The notes: generated from the letters alone by a model not told the origin. 64,000 bases of DNA from Agarivorans sp. TSD2052 (GCF_023238625.1 NZ_CP096670.1:2407501-2471500), one strand, 5' to 3'. Counted from the first letter of the stretch, positions 9,732-20,639 are shown. Program-made: numbers and translations.

Positions 9732-10769
9732 TTATTCATAGTAATTGTTCGTGGCACGAGCAAAGGCTTCCAAAACCTTTGGCACGACTATTTCACGCTT
9801 CAGTAATGCTTTCCGACGCAGTGCTACGACATACTGTTTAGATACGGTAATTGGCAACTCGGCTAGATGTTTCGGTTCATTCAGTAGCTCCAGCGCAAAA
9901 TTAAAAGCGACTTCTCCCTGCTCAAAAGGAGAGGCGCCAACTGACAGCATCATGCCGTCTTCAGAATTAAAGGCATTGATACCAATAATCGGTAATGTCG
10001 AATGCTGTTCGGTCCATTGCGCAACCGTTTGCGCTGAAACAAACTTGCCGTCCTCGCCCCCTAATAACTTGCGATAGCCACCCACCATTAAGTATTTGTA
10101 GTTACCTTCCAGAGATAACACCGCTTGCTGCCATTCCGTGAAGCTATTCACCACCACATGCCCTTGATAATCAATGGGTGACCAAACTTGCTTGGCCAAA
10201 TAATTCCCATCGTGTTTGGCTGAAGATGAATTATCCGAAAGATAAATAATTTTCCCGGCGAGTTGTCCTGGTATGGGTTGGGCCTCAACCAACAAGCGTA
10301 AAACTTCTTTCACCGCCGATACCGATTTGCGTTCTAAAATACCGGTTACATTACTGGCATGTTGATAACCGTAGGTTTCTAACTCAGCGTTGACCCCGGC
10401 AAACACAATTTGGATATCGGGCTTATCAATGTACTCGGCAGCAACAAGGCGTTGCGCATCATCATCAATCACTATCATTACGTCGGGTTGAAAAGAGTCC
10501 ACCACCCTTTTGGCCACCGTTGCAGCGCGCTTTTTCGCGGCTTCGCTAGATTGGTTTTTGGTATTCATGTAGTGATAACGGATATCAACATTCAGGTGCG
10601 CTGTTTTCGCTCGCTCAATGCCTTGATTAACCGTTCTAGTCCACGAATAATCAGTATTGTAGCTATGTAATATCAACAACCTAGGCCGAGATGAACCTTC
10701 AATGAGGGTGATGGCAATGGTGGCAACCAAAAAACTAAACATAACGATGCTTAACAATAATTTCTTCAT
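9732..10769 (-). CDS. ABC-type substrate-binding protein (ABC_sub_bind family), no cognate transporter
   Basis: This protein of about 345 residues has an N-terminal hydrophobic segment (KKLLLSIVMFSFLVATIAITL) acting as signal or anchor. It is followed by RPRLLILHSYNTDYSWTRTV, a motif typical of ABC_sub_bind (PF04392) periplasmic proteins, and by PDVMIVIDDDAQRLV and IQIVFAGVNAE. The frame extends to 10793, but the ATG at 10769 overlaps the upstream stop as TAATG, which indicates translational coupling and sets the start. No ABC permease or ATPase lies nearby. The partners are a CNBD/SLC13 fusion and a channel that carries its own binding domain, so a sensing role is more likely than ABC import. 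The ligand is unknown. Confidence 0.8.
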   Translation of the reverse strand: MKKLLLSIVMFSFLVATIAITLIEGSSRPRLLILHSYNTDYSWTRTVNQGIERAKTAHLNVDIRYHYMNTKNQSSEAAKKRAATVAKRVVDSFQPDVMIVIDDDAQRLVAAEYIDKPDIQIVFAGVNAELETYGYQHASNVTGILERKSVSAVKEVLRLLVEAQPIPGQLAGKIIYLSDNSSSAKHDGNYLAKQVWSPIDYQGHVVVNSFTEWQQAVLSLEGNYKYLMVGGYRKLLGGEDGKFVSAQTVAQWTEQHSTLPIIGINAFNSEDGMMLSVGASPFEQGEVAFNFALELLNEPKHLAELPITVSKQYVVALRRKALLKREIVVPKVLEAFARATNNYYE

Positions 10770-12616
10770 TAGATAAGCCCCATACTTTGCCAATACGGGA
10801 TACTGAGATACACCGCCACTAGCTTAAACAGATAAACCGACAGGTTGAGTTTCATCAGTTTCGATTCATCAGCGGTGACGACGCCGCTGGTTAAACTTAA
10901 AAACTGCATGTAATAAGAAGCCTGAAACGGCCAAAAAAAGCTTTCTGAAAGGAACAGTATTAAGAAGCCAATCACCCATGGATTCACTCCTACTTCTATA
11001 GATGCGGGAATCAACAAGGTGGCTAAAATGACCACTGTCGCATTGATAGGTAACACTAAACGGACGACACTAACGATAAGCGCTAGCATTACTACGAATA
11101 AGGCCAAACTTTGCTGCATATATATTGCTAACCAATATATTTTACTGGTTAACCAAACATCCAATTCTACCTGATTTATAATGTCGACCATGCCGATCAA
11201 CGAACCCAAAAAAACCAAAAAACTCCAGTCAATTTTTGAACGGAACTGATTGGTATTTAAAAAGCCGAACATCAATAAGTAAAACAATATGGCTAACGCG
11301 ACCCAAGCCACTTCAATCCGATGGATATTGGCAAACAGCAAACTGGCGATTAACACAATAAGCCCAAGTACTGAAGACCATTCAGCGGGGTTAAGTGGGC
11401 CTAACGTTCTGAGCTGCTGCCGGCTGATAGATTTTGGGATCTTTAACGCTTGTTTGTTGCGGTATATCCAGCACAACGCAACGGTATATAAAGCCAACAC
11501 AACCAAACCACAAACAATGGCGGCCAGCAACCAATCTAACCATTGAAAATACTGTTGTACCTGCTGTGGCAGCATGCCCAGTACAATGAAGTTTACTGAT
11601 TTACTACTAACAAATATTGGTGAGAGCAAACTTGCGCCAAACAACAAGCTAGCTTTTAAACGCGGTCCTTCTTGCTCACGAGCTTCTTTAGAAGCGCCAC
11701 TGAGTAAATCTTTGAGGAACGGCGCGACAATAGTTACACGACCATTCACCGTGGGTACAACAGGTGTTAACAACGCGCCTACACTGAAAAAACTGAGGTT
11801 GTACCAAATTTTTGACGCCGGACCAATGAGTAAAAGATGCAACAGCATTCGATAACTGAGGCCAGACGATCTGATCACGGCACTTAAACCCAAAATGCTT
11901 AAAGCCATGAAAAAACTATTGCTAGAAAATCCGGAAAAAGCCGATTCGCTAGAGCTTATACCCAGTAATACCGCACTGAGTATGGCAAATAACCCTGGCA
12001 CATAGTCGGGAAGCAATCGAAAGATCCACATAATGGAACAGATGCCTAAGATAGACGCAAAATAAATGGCATCTTGATGCAAAGGCTCGCCACTAAGCGT
12101 AAGACCGAAGTAAATCATTACTGGTGTAATCAACGCGAATAACCAGCCAATCAACAAGCGATAGCCTATTTCGACTTCTACTTTAGGCGCTAAATCAACT
12201 TCAATATAGGTTTGCCCGGCCAAACGGGCATGAAAGCTATCTAATAGGCATTGCTTAAAACTGGAATAACGATCTAAAGCTTTCACCGCCGCGAGCGGTA
12301 ATACTACCACTTCGGCACAATCGACCACTTCGATGTCGTAGATATAGCTACGCATGCCCAGTGTTGACTCTTCACCAAAAAAACCACTGATAGGTCCCTT
12401 TGCCTGATCCTTATTGGTGGTTTCTAACTGACCATTGAGCAAATAATAAAGATTATTGGCTTGGTCTCCGGATTGGCAGAGTACCTCTCCTTCAGCAAAT
12501 TTTTGAATCGTGACATTAGCGAGCAATCGCGCTAAGTCTTCTTTGTCACAAGCGGCAAAAGCCGGATTACTATTTAAAAACTGACTGATCTTCTGTAGGG
12601 AATCGGTATCACTCAT
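10769..12616 (-). CDS. Cyclic-nucleotide-binding domain fused to SLC13/DASS-type permease
   Basis: The product is 615 residues. Residues about 10-125 form a cyclic-nucleotide-binding-type domain (FAEGEVLCQSGDQANNLYYL, GQLETT, FFGEESTLGMRSYIYDIEVV). Residues about 150-615 form a multi-helix permease of the SLC13 (divalent anion:sodium symporter) type, including FVSSKSVNFIVLGMLP and VVRLVLPINATVVILATLL. The ATG at 12616 overlaps the lipoprotein stop (ATGA) and is preferred over the TTG at 12622. Uptake of a carboxylate or inorganic anion gated by a nucleotide is the simplest reading. Whether the CNBD still binds cAMP cannot be told from the sequence. Confidence 0.82.
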   Translation of the reverse strand: MSDTDSLQKISQFLNSNPAFAACDKEDLARLLANVTIQKFAEGEVLCQSGDQANNLYYLLNGQLETTNKDQAKGPISGFFGEESTLGMRSYIYDIEVVDCAEVVVLPLAAVKALDRYSSFKQCLLDSFHARLAGQTYIEVDLAPKVEVEIGYRLLIGWLFALITPVMIYFGLTLSGEPLHQDAIYFASILGICSIMWIFRLLPDYVPGLFAILSAVLLGISSSESAFSGFSSNSFFMALSILGLSAVIRSSGLSYRMLLHLLLIGPASKIWYNLSFFSVGALLTPVVPTVNGRVTIVAPFLKDLLSGASKEAREQEGPRLKASLLFGASLLSPIFVSSKSVNFIVLGMLPQQVQQYFQWLDWLLAAIVCGLVVLALYTVALCWIYRNKQALKIPKSISRQQLRTLGPLNPAEWSSVLGLIVLIASLLFANIHRIEVAWVALAILFYLLMFGFLNTNQFRSKIDWSFLVFLGSLIGMVDIINQVELDVWLTSKIYWLAIYMQQSLALFVVMLALIVSVVRLVLPINATVVILATLLIPASIEVGVNPWVIGFLILFLSESFFWPFQASYYMQFLSLTSGVVTADESKLMKLNLSVYLFKLVAVYLSIPYWQSMGLI

Positions 12617-13365
12617 CGGCAATATTGCCCAGTAGGAATGACAGCATTAATCTGATATTCACCACCGGGTACTAGGATATACTCGCTGGCTCCTTGTTTA
12701 GAAATAGGATTACCCCAATCATAGGTATAACCTAAGCCTGTCCAAGGCACGCCAGTACCCGATCCCCTGAAACTCTTAAAATACAGGGCTTGATAAAAGT
12801 TAGCGTAATCTTCAATCCCTTTTACCGAGCTAGCCATTTGGTCGCTAGCTAAAACACACGAGTGGTCATCAATTTGCGGATCAACACAAGGGCGGAATAA
12901 ATCTTCTGGTGCTACGTACATCTCTACAAAAGCGTCATAGTTCCAGCTTGCGTCTAAACCTAAATACTGTTTTAAACGCAATGCTAATTGTTGATCGTTG
13001 CGCTCAGGTTGTTGCTGTAAGTATTGTTGGCAGAAGTGTTTAACTTGAGGCGCTAAGGTGACCCAAATAGGATAGTTAGGGTTGTTTGAACTATGGCTAT
13101 TAGGCAATAGAAACTGATCAATGGCTGACTGACTTTTCCAAGTCAACACTAGCACCTTATCGGCTTGTTCGTTCCATTGCAAAAGTGTGTTTTCTGGGTT
13201 TAGTGCGAAGAGCGTATGGCTAACATCCTTTACAGTAGGAAACGCCGCCTGTATGACCGCTTGTTGGTAGTTTTGCGATGGTTCTTTGAGGTTTTGGCTA
13301 CAGCCGAGCAATACAGTGCTTAAACCAACTGCTACTGCTATTTTGGTAGTTGCTAATGTGTTCAC
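12613..13365 (-). CDS. Lipoprotein of unknown function, first gene of the channel operon
   Basis: This 250-residue protein starts at a GTG preceded by AGGGA. It has a lipoprotein signal peptide with lipobox LLGC and the lipidated Cys at residue 22. The mature part contains KVLVLTW, NYPIWVTLAPQVKHFC, LDASWNYDAFVEMYVAPEDL, FRPCVDPQIDDHSC and GVPWTGLGYTYDWGN, with several cysteines that could form disulfides. I do not recognise a characterised family. Its 4-bp overlap with the CNBD/SLC13 gene implies one transcript and a related role, perhaps as a periplasm-facing accessory of the transporter. Confidence 0.75.
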   Translation of the reverse strand: MNTLATTKIAVAVGLSTVLLGCSQNLKEPSQNYQQAVIQAAFPTVKDVSHTLFALNPENTLLQWNEQADKVLVLTWKSQSAIDQFLLPNSHSSNNPNYPIWVTLAPQVKHFCQQYLQQQPERNDQQLALRLKQYLGLDASWNYDAFVEMYVAPEDLFRPCVDPQIDDHSCVLASDQMASSVKGIEDYANFYQALYFKSFRGSGTGVPWTGLGYTYDWGNPISKQGASEYILVPGGEYQINAVIPTGQYCR

Positions 13366-13717
13366 GATTTGTCCCTAAATCTACTGAAGCAATCCATTTG
13401 CTTACATTTTATATAACTTAAATACTCAGATATAAGTCAACACTGCCCCCGCCAACCGCATGATGTTAATCATTAGTTACACAATAAAGTTACAGACAGT
13501 GCGTGTTACAAATTTAATAAATACCATACCTAGCCGTATATTGCTGCTTTTTATATGGTATTTACTATCTTTAGCTGTATAAACATATGGACAGAAAAAT
13601 CACCAAAGCCAAATGTTGCTATAATGTACAACTTGGAGCCATCCACTTATAACCATGTGATATATTAAAACTAGCTATGTGGTTTATGCTAAGGCATTGA
13701 TTTCTGCAGGAGATAAA
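13366..13717. other. Intergenic region between divergent genes
   Basis: About 350 bp, AT-rich, separate the minus-strand operon starting at 13365 from the plus-strand GFA gene. It must hold the promoters of both. I found no long inverted repeat, RNA-like structure or extra open reading frame that I could support. Confidence 0.5.
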
Positions 13718-14122
13718 ATGAATAGACTAAAAGGTAGCTGTTTGTGCGGCGGTGTTGAATTTGACGTGAATGACAAATTTGAGCAATTTCATTTATGTCA
13801 TTGCGATCAATGTAAGAAAGTCTCGGGGAGTGCTCATGTGGCTAATCTGTTTATAAGGCCTATTCATTTTCAATGGATAAAGGGGCAATCGCTAGTTAAA
13901 CAATTTGACCTACCTGGTCGGGCTATCTCCAACGGATTCTGCGGTGCTTGTGGTAGCGCTATGCCCTATTTATCGAGCACAAAGCATTGGGTAATTATTC
14001 CGGCGGGATCCTTAGATAGCAGCCCAAGCTTAGCCCCTCAAGACCACATTTTTACCGCAGAACAAGCCAGTTGGTATCATCAAGTAAGCCAACTTAAACA
14101 GTTTGAGGGTTTCCCAGAATAG
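13718..14122 (+). CDS. GFA (glutathione-dependent formaldehyde-activating) family protein
   Basis: This zinc-binding protein of about 134 residues belongs to the Gfa/Mss4-like fold (PF04828). Visible ligands are the N-terminal C8-L-C10-GG motif, C27-H-C29-DQ-C32 and the later FCGACGSAMPY. The ATG at 13718 has an AGGAG five bases upstream (13708-13712); the frame continues further upstream to 13679 without a ribosome site. The family was named for formaldehyde-glutathione condensation, but most members have unproven activity. The gene stands alone and converges with the GGDEF gene. Confidence 0.85.
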   Translation: MNRLKGSCLCGGVEFDVNDKFEQFHLCHCDQCKKVSGSAHVANLFIRPIHFQWIKGQSLVKQFDLPGRAISNGFCGACGSAMPYLSSTKHWVIIPAGSLDSSPSLAPQDHIFTAEQASWYHQVSQLKQFEGFPE

Positions 14123-14172
14123 TGTTACCAATACACTCTAACTCTCATTAAGCTGTGCTGTTCTTTTGCTAG

Positions 14173-15990
14173 TTAAGCAACCATGGCCTTATTTCGCCCG
14201 CTTTCTTTAGCGCGATAAAGTGCTTGGTCAGATACGCTAATTAATTGTTCAATGCTTTCCTCAGAATCCATCAATGCGACACCAATGCTCGTCGTGAAGC
14301 GAACTTGAACTCCTCCTGCATCAACAACTAACTTTTCAACTTCGCTGCGTAAACGTTCAGCTGTTTGAGTGGCGGTATCTTTATCAGCACTTAAGGCAAG
14401 TCCAAACTCTTCGCCACCTAAGCGGCCAAATACATCGCCATCTCGGATTTCATTTTCTATCGCATTAGCAAACAATTGTAAGGCTTTATCTCCAATGGCA
14501 TGGCCATGAGTATCATTAATCTTTTTAAAGTGGTCTATATCAAACATTAACATCGACATTGGGTGAGAGCGATTACGACAACGGTCAAACATCGCTTCAG
14601 CCTTGGCCATAAAACTACGCCGGTTATTAATGCCCGTTAATAGGTCTGTACGGGCTTCTTTCTCAGCTTCTGATTTGGCTATTTCTAATGCCTGTGTACG
14701 TTCAAAAACCAAAATTTCAAGCTCTTGTTTAGCCCGTTCTAATTGACTACGGTAACGCAACTCTGCTTGCTCTTTTAGGCGGCGTAGACGGAATAAATGA
14801 ATCCCCATAGCTACCATTATTACCATCATCTCGCTGTAAGAAGCGACCACCGGCCAATAATAAGTGACAAACGTATGCTCAACTAAACCTAAGTCACGCA
14901 ATGCTTGGCTAAACAAGCCAACCACAAGCACTATCCAACCTAAGGTATACACTGCGGATTCACGAGAGCCTTGATACCAACGAATCAAACTTGCGATGGC
15001 CAGTACCGGATACAATAACAAGGCTATAGTGATAAGCATCACCGAGAATACCGTTTCACGAGTGAGTGCAGCCAAGGCTAATAAGCCGGCATTAAGAATC
15101 ATAAATTTGAGCACATAATCTAAGCGAGGCGTATATAACTTAGTTTGCAAGAAAATGCGCGCAAATATAACACCGGTCATGATCGACATTGCCCCAGTGA
15201 GAGACATATAACTCCAATGAAAATCATCACGAATGAAAAACATGTGAGTAAAACCAAGAATGGTTGGCCAAGTCGCTAACTTAGTAGAGGCATAAACAAA
15301 ATAGGCATAGTAGGTTTTATCGTTGGTGGCGATACCGGTAACTAATGAGATAATCGCCATTAAGGCTAAGCCCCCAACTAGAAAGGCAATACTGCCTAGC
15401 TCGATGCTTTGCACGTAGTGCATTTTATCGGGTTGCCAGAGCCTTAATTCAGGGAATACAAATCCCTTCTCGTCAGAGCCGAATCGAAAATAGAACTGAT
15501 GTGTTTCGCCAGCACCAAGCTCAACAGGTACCACAAAGCGCTGATGACTCACTAAACGCTCGGAAAAAGAGTTACTGAGAGCTAGGTCTGCTATTTCTAA
15601 AAAGCTAGGGTCTTGGGTATTGCGTTGGTAAGCATTCAAGTAGATGAGCTGATGGTCAACATACTCTAGGTTAAGAGTTATAGGTTTATCACTATCATTA
15701 TGTAAATAAAAGACACTCCAGAACGCGCCAGCTTGTAAACCCGTAGAGCCTTTGCTTTCCAGTCGCTTAAAGTTGTTTAAACGAAATGCGGCCATGGCAT
15801 CGGCCAAATCGGCTCGGCCATCTTGGTCATGCCAAACCTGAAAGTGTTGTCCTAGGCGTAAGCCGTCTTCTAGGCCATTGACGTGAAGTGCGGTAAGGGG
15901 TTCTGCATAGGCTTTGGATAGCGTAAACCAGCAACACAATAAAACAATAAACGGCAGTTTGCCCATACGGCATAATAGGTTAGCTTTCAT
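14173..15990 (-). CDS. 7TMR-DISM receptor diguanylate cyclase (GGDEF)
   Basis: This membrane-bound diguanylate cyclase of about 605 residues probably makes cyclic di-GMP. It has a signal peptide (FIVLLCCWFTLSKAYA), a periplasmic 7TMR-DISMED2-like sensory domain to about residue 190, seven transmembrane helices, a short coiled coil (RLKEQAELRYRSQLERAKQE) and a GGDEF domain with an intact GGEEF active-site motif at 525-529. FKKINDTHGHAIGDKAL is also conserved. No RxxD inhibitory site stands out. The start is uncertain: the frame extends to 16074, and the ATG at 15990 lacks a good ribosome site. The 7TMR-DISM family senses small ligands; the ligand here is unknown. Confidence 0.88.
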   Translation of the reverse strand: MKANLLCRMGKLPFIVLLCCWFTLSKAYAEPLTALHVNGLEDGLRLGQHFQVWHDQDGRADLADAMAAFRLNNFKRLESKGSTGLQAGAFWSVFYLHNDSDKPITLNLEYVDHQLIYLNAYQRNTQDPSFLEIADLALSNSFSERLVSHQRFVVPVELGAGETHQFYFRFGSDEKGFVFPELRLWQPDKMHYVQSIELGSIAFLVGGLALMAIISLVTGIATNDKTYYAYFVYASTKLATWPTILGFTHMFFIRDDFHWSYMSLTGAMSIMTGVIFARIFLQTKLYTPRLDYVLKFMILNAGLLALAALTRETVFSVMLITIALLLYPVLAIASLIRWYQGSRESAVYTLGWIVLVVGLFSQALRDLGLVEHTFVTYYWPVVASYSEMMVIMVAMGIHLFRLRRLKEQAELRYRSQLERAKQELEILVFERTQALEIAKSEAEKEARTDLLTGINNRRSFMAKAEAMFDRCRNRSHPMSMLMFDIDHFKKINDTHGHAIGDKALQLFANAIENEIRDGDVFGRLGGEEFGLALSADKDTATQTAERLRSEVEKLVVDAGGVQVRFTTSIGVALMDSEESIEQLISVSDQALYRAKESGRNKAMVA

Positions 15991-16230
15991 GGTGGTATTG
16001 CTTAAGCACGCCTCTTCCCTGCGTTGTTGAAGTAGTTGAATAAATAATGATTGTACAACCCTGTAACAAAACATTAACCACTAGGTCGAGCTTAAAGATA
16101 AATGCTAGAGAAGTCTACGAAGTAGCCTCTAATAGGCGATTTGTCATCACGGCTCTCATTGTCATAACAATGAGTCGAGCTCATTCAATGTTACGCGCGA
16201 AGATAAACTGTTCTGCGCTATTTGGTAGAT

Positions 16231-16269
16231 AAAAAAAGCAGCCAGGAAATTGCTCAACGAGGCTGCTTT
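16231..16269 (-). terminator. Rho-independent terminator of cysB
   Basis: On the minus strand the stem AAAGCAGCC/GGCTGCTTT (16261-16269 pairing with 16235-16243) is followed by a run of seven T, 23 bp after the cysB stop. Confidence 0.85.
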
Positions 16270-16291
16270 AATAAGTCTTCACATCACATAC

Positions 16292-17278
<987 letters not shown>

Positions 17279-17415
17279 TTAGTTAAATTCTCTGGCGCTA
17301 TAGAGCTAGCACTACCTAGTCCGTTAGCTGATTTCTTATTACATTTATTTATAAGTATATAATCAATCTAGCTGATAATGAAACGTCTTTAGGCCAGATA
17401 TTAATAACTGTCTAG

Positions 17416-19914
17416 CTAGTTCAAATTTCTGACCAATTGAGCAGAATTTTGTTTCAATAAGCGCAGGGTTGCACCGGCTCCCATTACCGACACTAACAAG
17501 GTGCCTATCACCGGCCCCAACAGCCACAATCCCCAGTTAACTGAAGCGCCAATATCAAACACCATGACTTGCAGTAACAACAATATGGTTTGCGCCGCGC
17601 TGGCTGCAATGAAGCCGGCTAACAAACCTAAAATAACAAATTCATAGATAATCGCATTGCGTAACAACTTAGCACTAGCGCCTAAGGTTCGAAGGATCAC
17701 TGTTTGTTGACGCCGTTCTTCTAGGGAACTTTGAACTTGAGCATATAACACCAAACTGCTCGCCAACAATACCACGATTAACACTAAACGTAGTGCCAGC
17801 GACACTTGGTCGACGACTTGCGACAATTGGTCTATTAATGCCTTTACGTTGATCAGCACCAAGGTAGGAAAACGCCCCATTGTCTCAGCAATCCAAGCAC
17901 TTTTGTCTTGAGGAAGATTAAACGAGGTTAAGTAGCCTGTAGGGAACTGCTGCAAGATATCTTGACTGAGTAAGATATAAAAATTGGGCTGCATAGTATT
18001 CCAATCAACACTACGAATACTGCTTACATTTACTTCTATTTGCGTAGAGCCCACCATAAACGCCAACGTATCATTGAGTTTGATGTCTAATCGCTCGGCA
18101 AAATCTTGCTCGACAGATGCCTGACGCTGACTTTGTTCAGTAAACCATTGCCCTTCCAGCAGTTGATTTCGATAAGGTAGGTTTGCCACACTACTTAAAT
18201 TGAGTTCACGCCCAGCGCCTCTTCTTCGGGATGAGTCTTTCTCAGAATACTCACCTTCACGCTGCTGACTGACCGAGTCCCCGTTTATCGCTACCAAACG
18301 GCCACGTAACATAGGAAACATATCTGTTAGCTCTACATTTTCTGCTGCAAAGCGCTCTACTAACAAAGGCTTTTGTTGCTCACTGATGTTATACATAAAG
18401 TGATTAGGCGCGCCTTCCGGTAATTGTTGTTGCCACTCACTAATCAAATCTTGCTGGATAACCCACACCACTAAGGCTAACTTAATGGCTACAGTAAAAC
18501 CGATTAACTGTACCCGGTTTTGCTTTGCACGTTTATATAAAGACGATATTGCAATCTTTAAGCTCAGATTTTTCAAGTTTGCCGCGCGCTTCTTACCCAG
18601 CCACAGTAAAAGCTGGCTAAGCACTAATAAGGCCGCCACGGCAAGAACCCCCACTCCCAGCAAAATAAGACTAAGCTTCAATGAGCCGCTGTATAGCAGT
18701 AGCAAAGCAAAAACACTTAGCAACATCCACATAGCTCCCCAAAGGGGATTAACGACGCCATCGTCACTGTTTCTGCGAATGACTCGCATTGGCGCTATAT
18801 CAAATAGCTGAATCAACGTAGGAAGAGTAAACGCTAAACCACAAATTAAGCCACTTCCTACCGCCATTAAATACGGTGATGTGCCTGCGCTAGGTAGCGA
18901 GATATTGAGTAAACTTTGCACATAGTTGACCACCGGCCATTGAATAATGAATGCCAAGGCCACCCCAATAACAATGGAAAACAGCACCACAATAAACAGA
19001 TGACCTAAATAAATAGATCTTATTTGTTGTTTGCTAGCGCCTAAAACCTTGAACATTGCCACGGTGTCATAGTGGCGTTGGCAATAGAGCCGACTCGCTA
19101 CGGCAATCGCAGCACTGGCAAGCAGAATACCAATCAAACCAGCTAATAATAAGAACTGTTGCGCTTTCTGAAGGGCTCCAGCTAACGGCGAACTACCACT
19201 ACTCACATTAACCAATCGTTGATTGTCTGCTAATAGCGGTGTTACCCAGTTTTCTAATTCTGCTAATGCGGGTTTGTCACCAGCAAACATATAGCGATAA
19301 GCCAAGCGACTGCCCGGTTGCACAACGTCAGTACTGGCCACATCGTTAATACTAATAATCACTCGAGGCGCGGTCATAAACACACTAAAAGGCGCATCAG
19401 GCTCGTTAACAATACGCCCAGAAATGACAAATTCGCCCTCTCCAATTTCTATGCGGTCACCGACATCCACATTTAACTGATAAAACAAACGCTCTGCTAA
19501 CCACGCTTCCCCTGATGTAATACCTTTGGCTAAATAAGTATCGGCTTCGGTCTTATGTTTACTGATCCGCAAGCTACCCTTGAGAGGATATTGTGCAGAT
19601 ACCGCTTTAACGCTCGCTAACACCAACTTTTCATTACCATAAACCATCGAAGGAAACAGTAATTGTTCAGCATAATCTAATCGCAGCTTTTCAGCCTGAG
19701 AGCTCAAGGGTAAATCAACCGGATGCGCACTTCGCACCACACGGTCGGCCGCTATGAAGTCGCCGCTTTTGTTGAAAATGGCTTGTTCCATGCGATCGGT
19801 AATACTGGTAAACAACCACACGGAGCTCACAGCTAATACAATAGCCGCAGCGACAATAGTTAATTCTCCACGTCGTAGCTCAGCCCGAAACAAACGCCAA
19901 ATTAAACTTCTCAT
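17416..19914 (-). CDS. ybbP: ABC transporter permease, FtsX-type (YbbP-like)
   Basis: This 832-residue integral membrane protein has an N-terminal helix followed by a MacB-type periplasmic domain (about 40-240), then FtsX-like helices at about 250-450, a second large periplasmic domain, and C-terminal FtsX helices at about 700-825 containing RRQQTVILRTLGASAKLLRN. A similar MFKVLGASKQQIRSIYLGHL occurs in the first FtsX unit. The architecture and the neighbours ybbA and tesA match the E. coli tesA/ybbA-ybbP locus. The transported substrate is not established; a link to lipid or lysophospholipid handling is inferred only from tesA linkage. Confidence 0.88.
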   Translation of the reverse strand: MRSLIWRLFRAELRRGELTIVAAAIVLAVSSVWLFTSITDRMEQAIFNKSGDFIAADRVVRSAHPVDLPLSSQAEKLRLDYAEQLLFPSMVYGNEKLVLASVKAVSAQYPLKGSLRISKHKTEADTYLAKGITSGEAWLAERLFYQLNVDVGDRIEIGEGEFVISGRIVNEPDAPFSVFMTAPRVIISINDVASTDVVQPGSRLAYRYMFAGDKPALAELENWVTPLLADNQRLVNVSSGSSPLAGALQKAQQFLLLAGLIGILLASAAIAVASRLYCQRHYDTVAMFKVLGASKQQIRSIYLGHLFIVVLFSIVIGVALAFIIQWPVVNYVQSLLNISLPSAGTSPYLMAVGSGLICGLAFTLPTLIQLFDIAPMRVIRRNSDDGVVNPLWGAMWMLLSVFALLLLYSGSLKLSLILLGVGVLAVAALLVLSQLLLWLGKKRAANLKNLSLKIAISSLYKRAKQNRVQLIGFTVAIKLALVVWVIQQDLISEWQQQLPEGAPNHFMYNISEQQKPLLVERFAAENVELTDMFPMLRGRLVAINGDSVSQQREGEYSEKDSSRRRGAGRELNLSSVANLPYRNQLLEGQWFTEQSQRQASVEQDFAERLDIKLNDTLAFMVGSTQIEVNVSSIRSVDWNTMQPNFYILLSQDILQQFPTGYLTSFNLPQDKSAWIAETMGRFPTLVLINVKALIDQLSQVVDQVSLALRLVLIVVLLASSLVLYAQVQSSLEERRQQTVILRTLGASAKLLRNAIIYEFVILGLLAGFIAASAAQTILLLLQVMVFDIGASVNWGLWLLGPVIGTLLVSVMGAGATLRLLKQNSAQLVRNLN

Positions 19915-19924
19915 GGTTTGTTCC

Positions 19925-20623
19925 TTATTGATTGACTATTCGACCAGCTTGCAGGGTAATCTGTCTTGCGCAACGCTCAGCGAGTTTTAACTCGTGCGTC
20001 ACTAGCACTAGTGTTGTTCCTGATTGCTGGTTAAGCTCGAAGAGTAAATCTTCGATAATCTGTCCATTGGTATTATCCAAGTTTGCCGAAGGCTCGTCCG
20101 CGAACAGTACTTTAGGCTGACTAATAAATGCCCGAGCAATCGCCACGCGCTGCTGTTCTCCGCCAGACAACTGATTTGGGTAATGGTGATGGCGCTCTGC
20201 TAAACCCACTTTCTCAAGCCATTGTTCGGCTATCTGCTTAGCATTAGCTAGGCCTTTTAGCTCTGCTGGTAACATCACGTTTTCAAGTGCTGTTAAAGCG
20301 GGTACCAGAAGAAACTGTTGAAAAATAAACCCTACGTTATCGCGTCTTAGTCTGGCCCGCTGTTCTTCATCTAAGCGGGTTAGATCCTCACCACAAAGAT
20401 GAATAATGCCATTGGTGGCACTGTCTAAACCCGCGAGAATGCTTAATAAGGTGGTTTTACCAGACCCTGATGCACCCACGATAGCTAATGACTCTCCTTG
20501 CTCTATTTTGAGATGAATGTCATTCAACAAACTTAAATTTCCACCAGGCGTTACAACATGATGATTGAGTCCATCGGCATTTATGATTATGTTAGTCGCT
20601 GAAACTGGTTTATTTATTGGCAT
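19925..20623 (-). CDS. ybbA: ABC transporter ATP-binding protein (YbbA-like)
   Basis: This 232-residue ATPase of the MacB/LolD type has Walker A GASGSGKTT near residue 55, signature LSGGEQQRVAIARAF, Walker B VLFADEPSANLD and the switch His in LVTHE. It energises the FtsX-type permease encoded 10 bp downstream. Its start at 20623 lies only 16 bp from the divergent tesA start, the same arrangement as in E. coli, so each gene's promoter must extend into the other gene's coding region. Confidence 0.92.
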   Translation of the reverse strand: MPINKPVSATNIIINADGLNHHVVTPGGNLSLLNDIHLKIEQGESLAIVGASGSGKTTLLSILAGLDSATNGIIHLCGEDLTRLDEEQRARLRRDNVGFIFQQFLLVPALTALENVMLPAELKGLANAKQIAEQWLEKVGLAERHHHYPNQLSGGEQQRVAIARAFISQPKVLFADEPSANLDNTNGQIIEDLLFELNQQSGTTLVLVTHELKLAERCARQITLQAGRIVNQ

Positions 20624-20639
20624 AGATAGGTGCTCGAGA

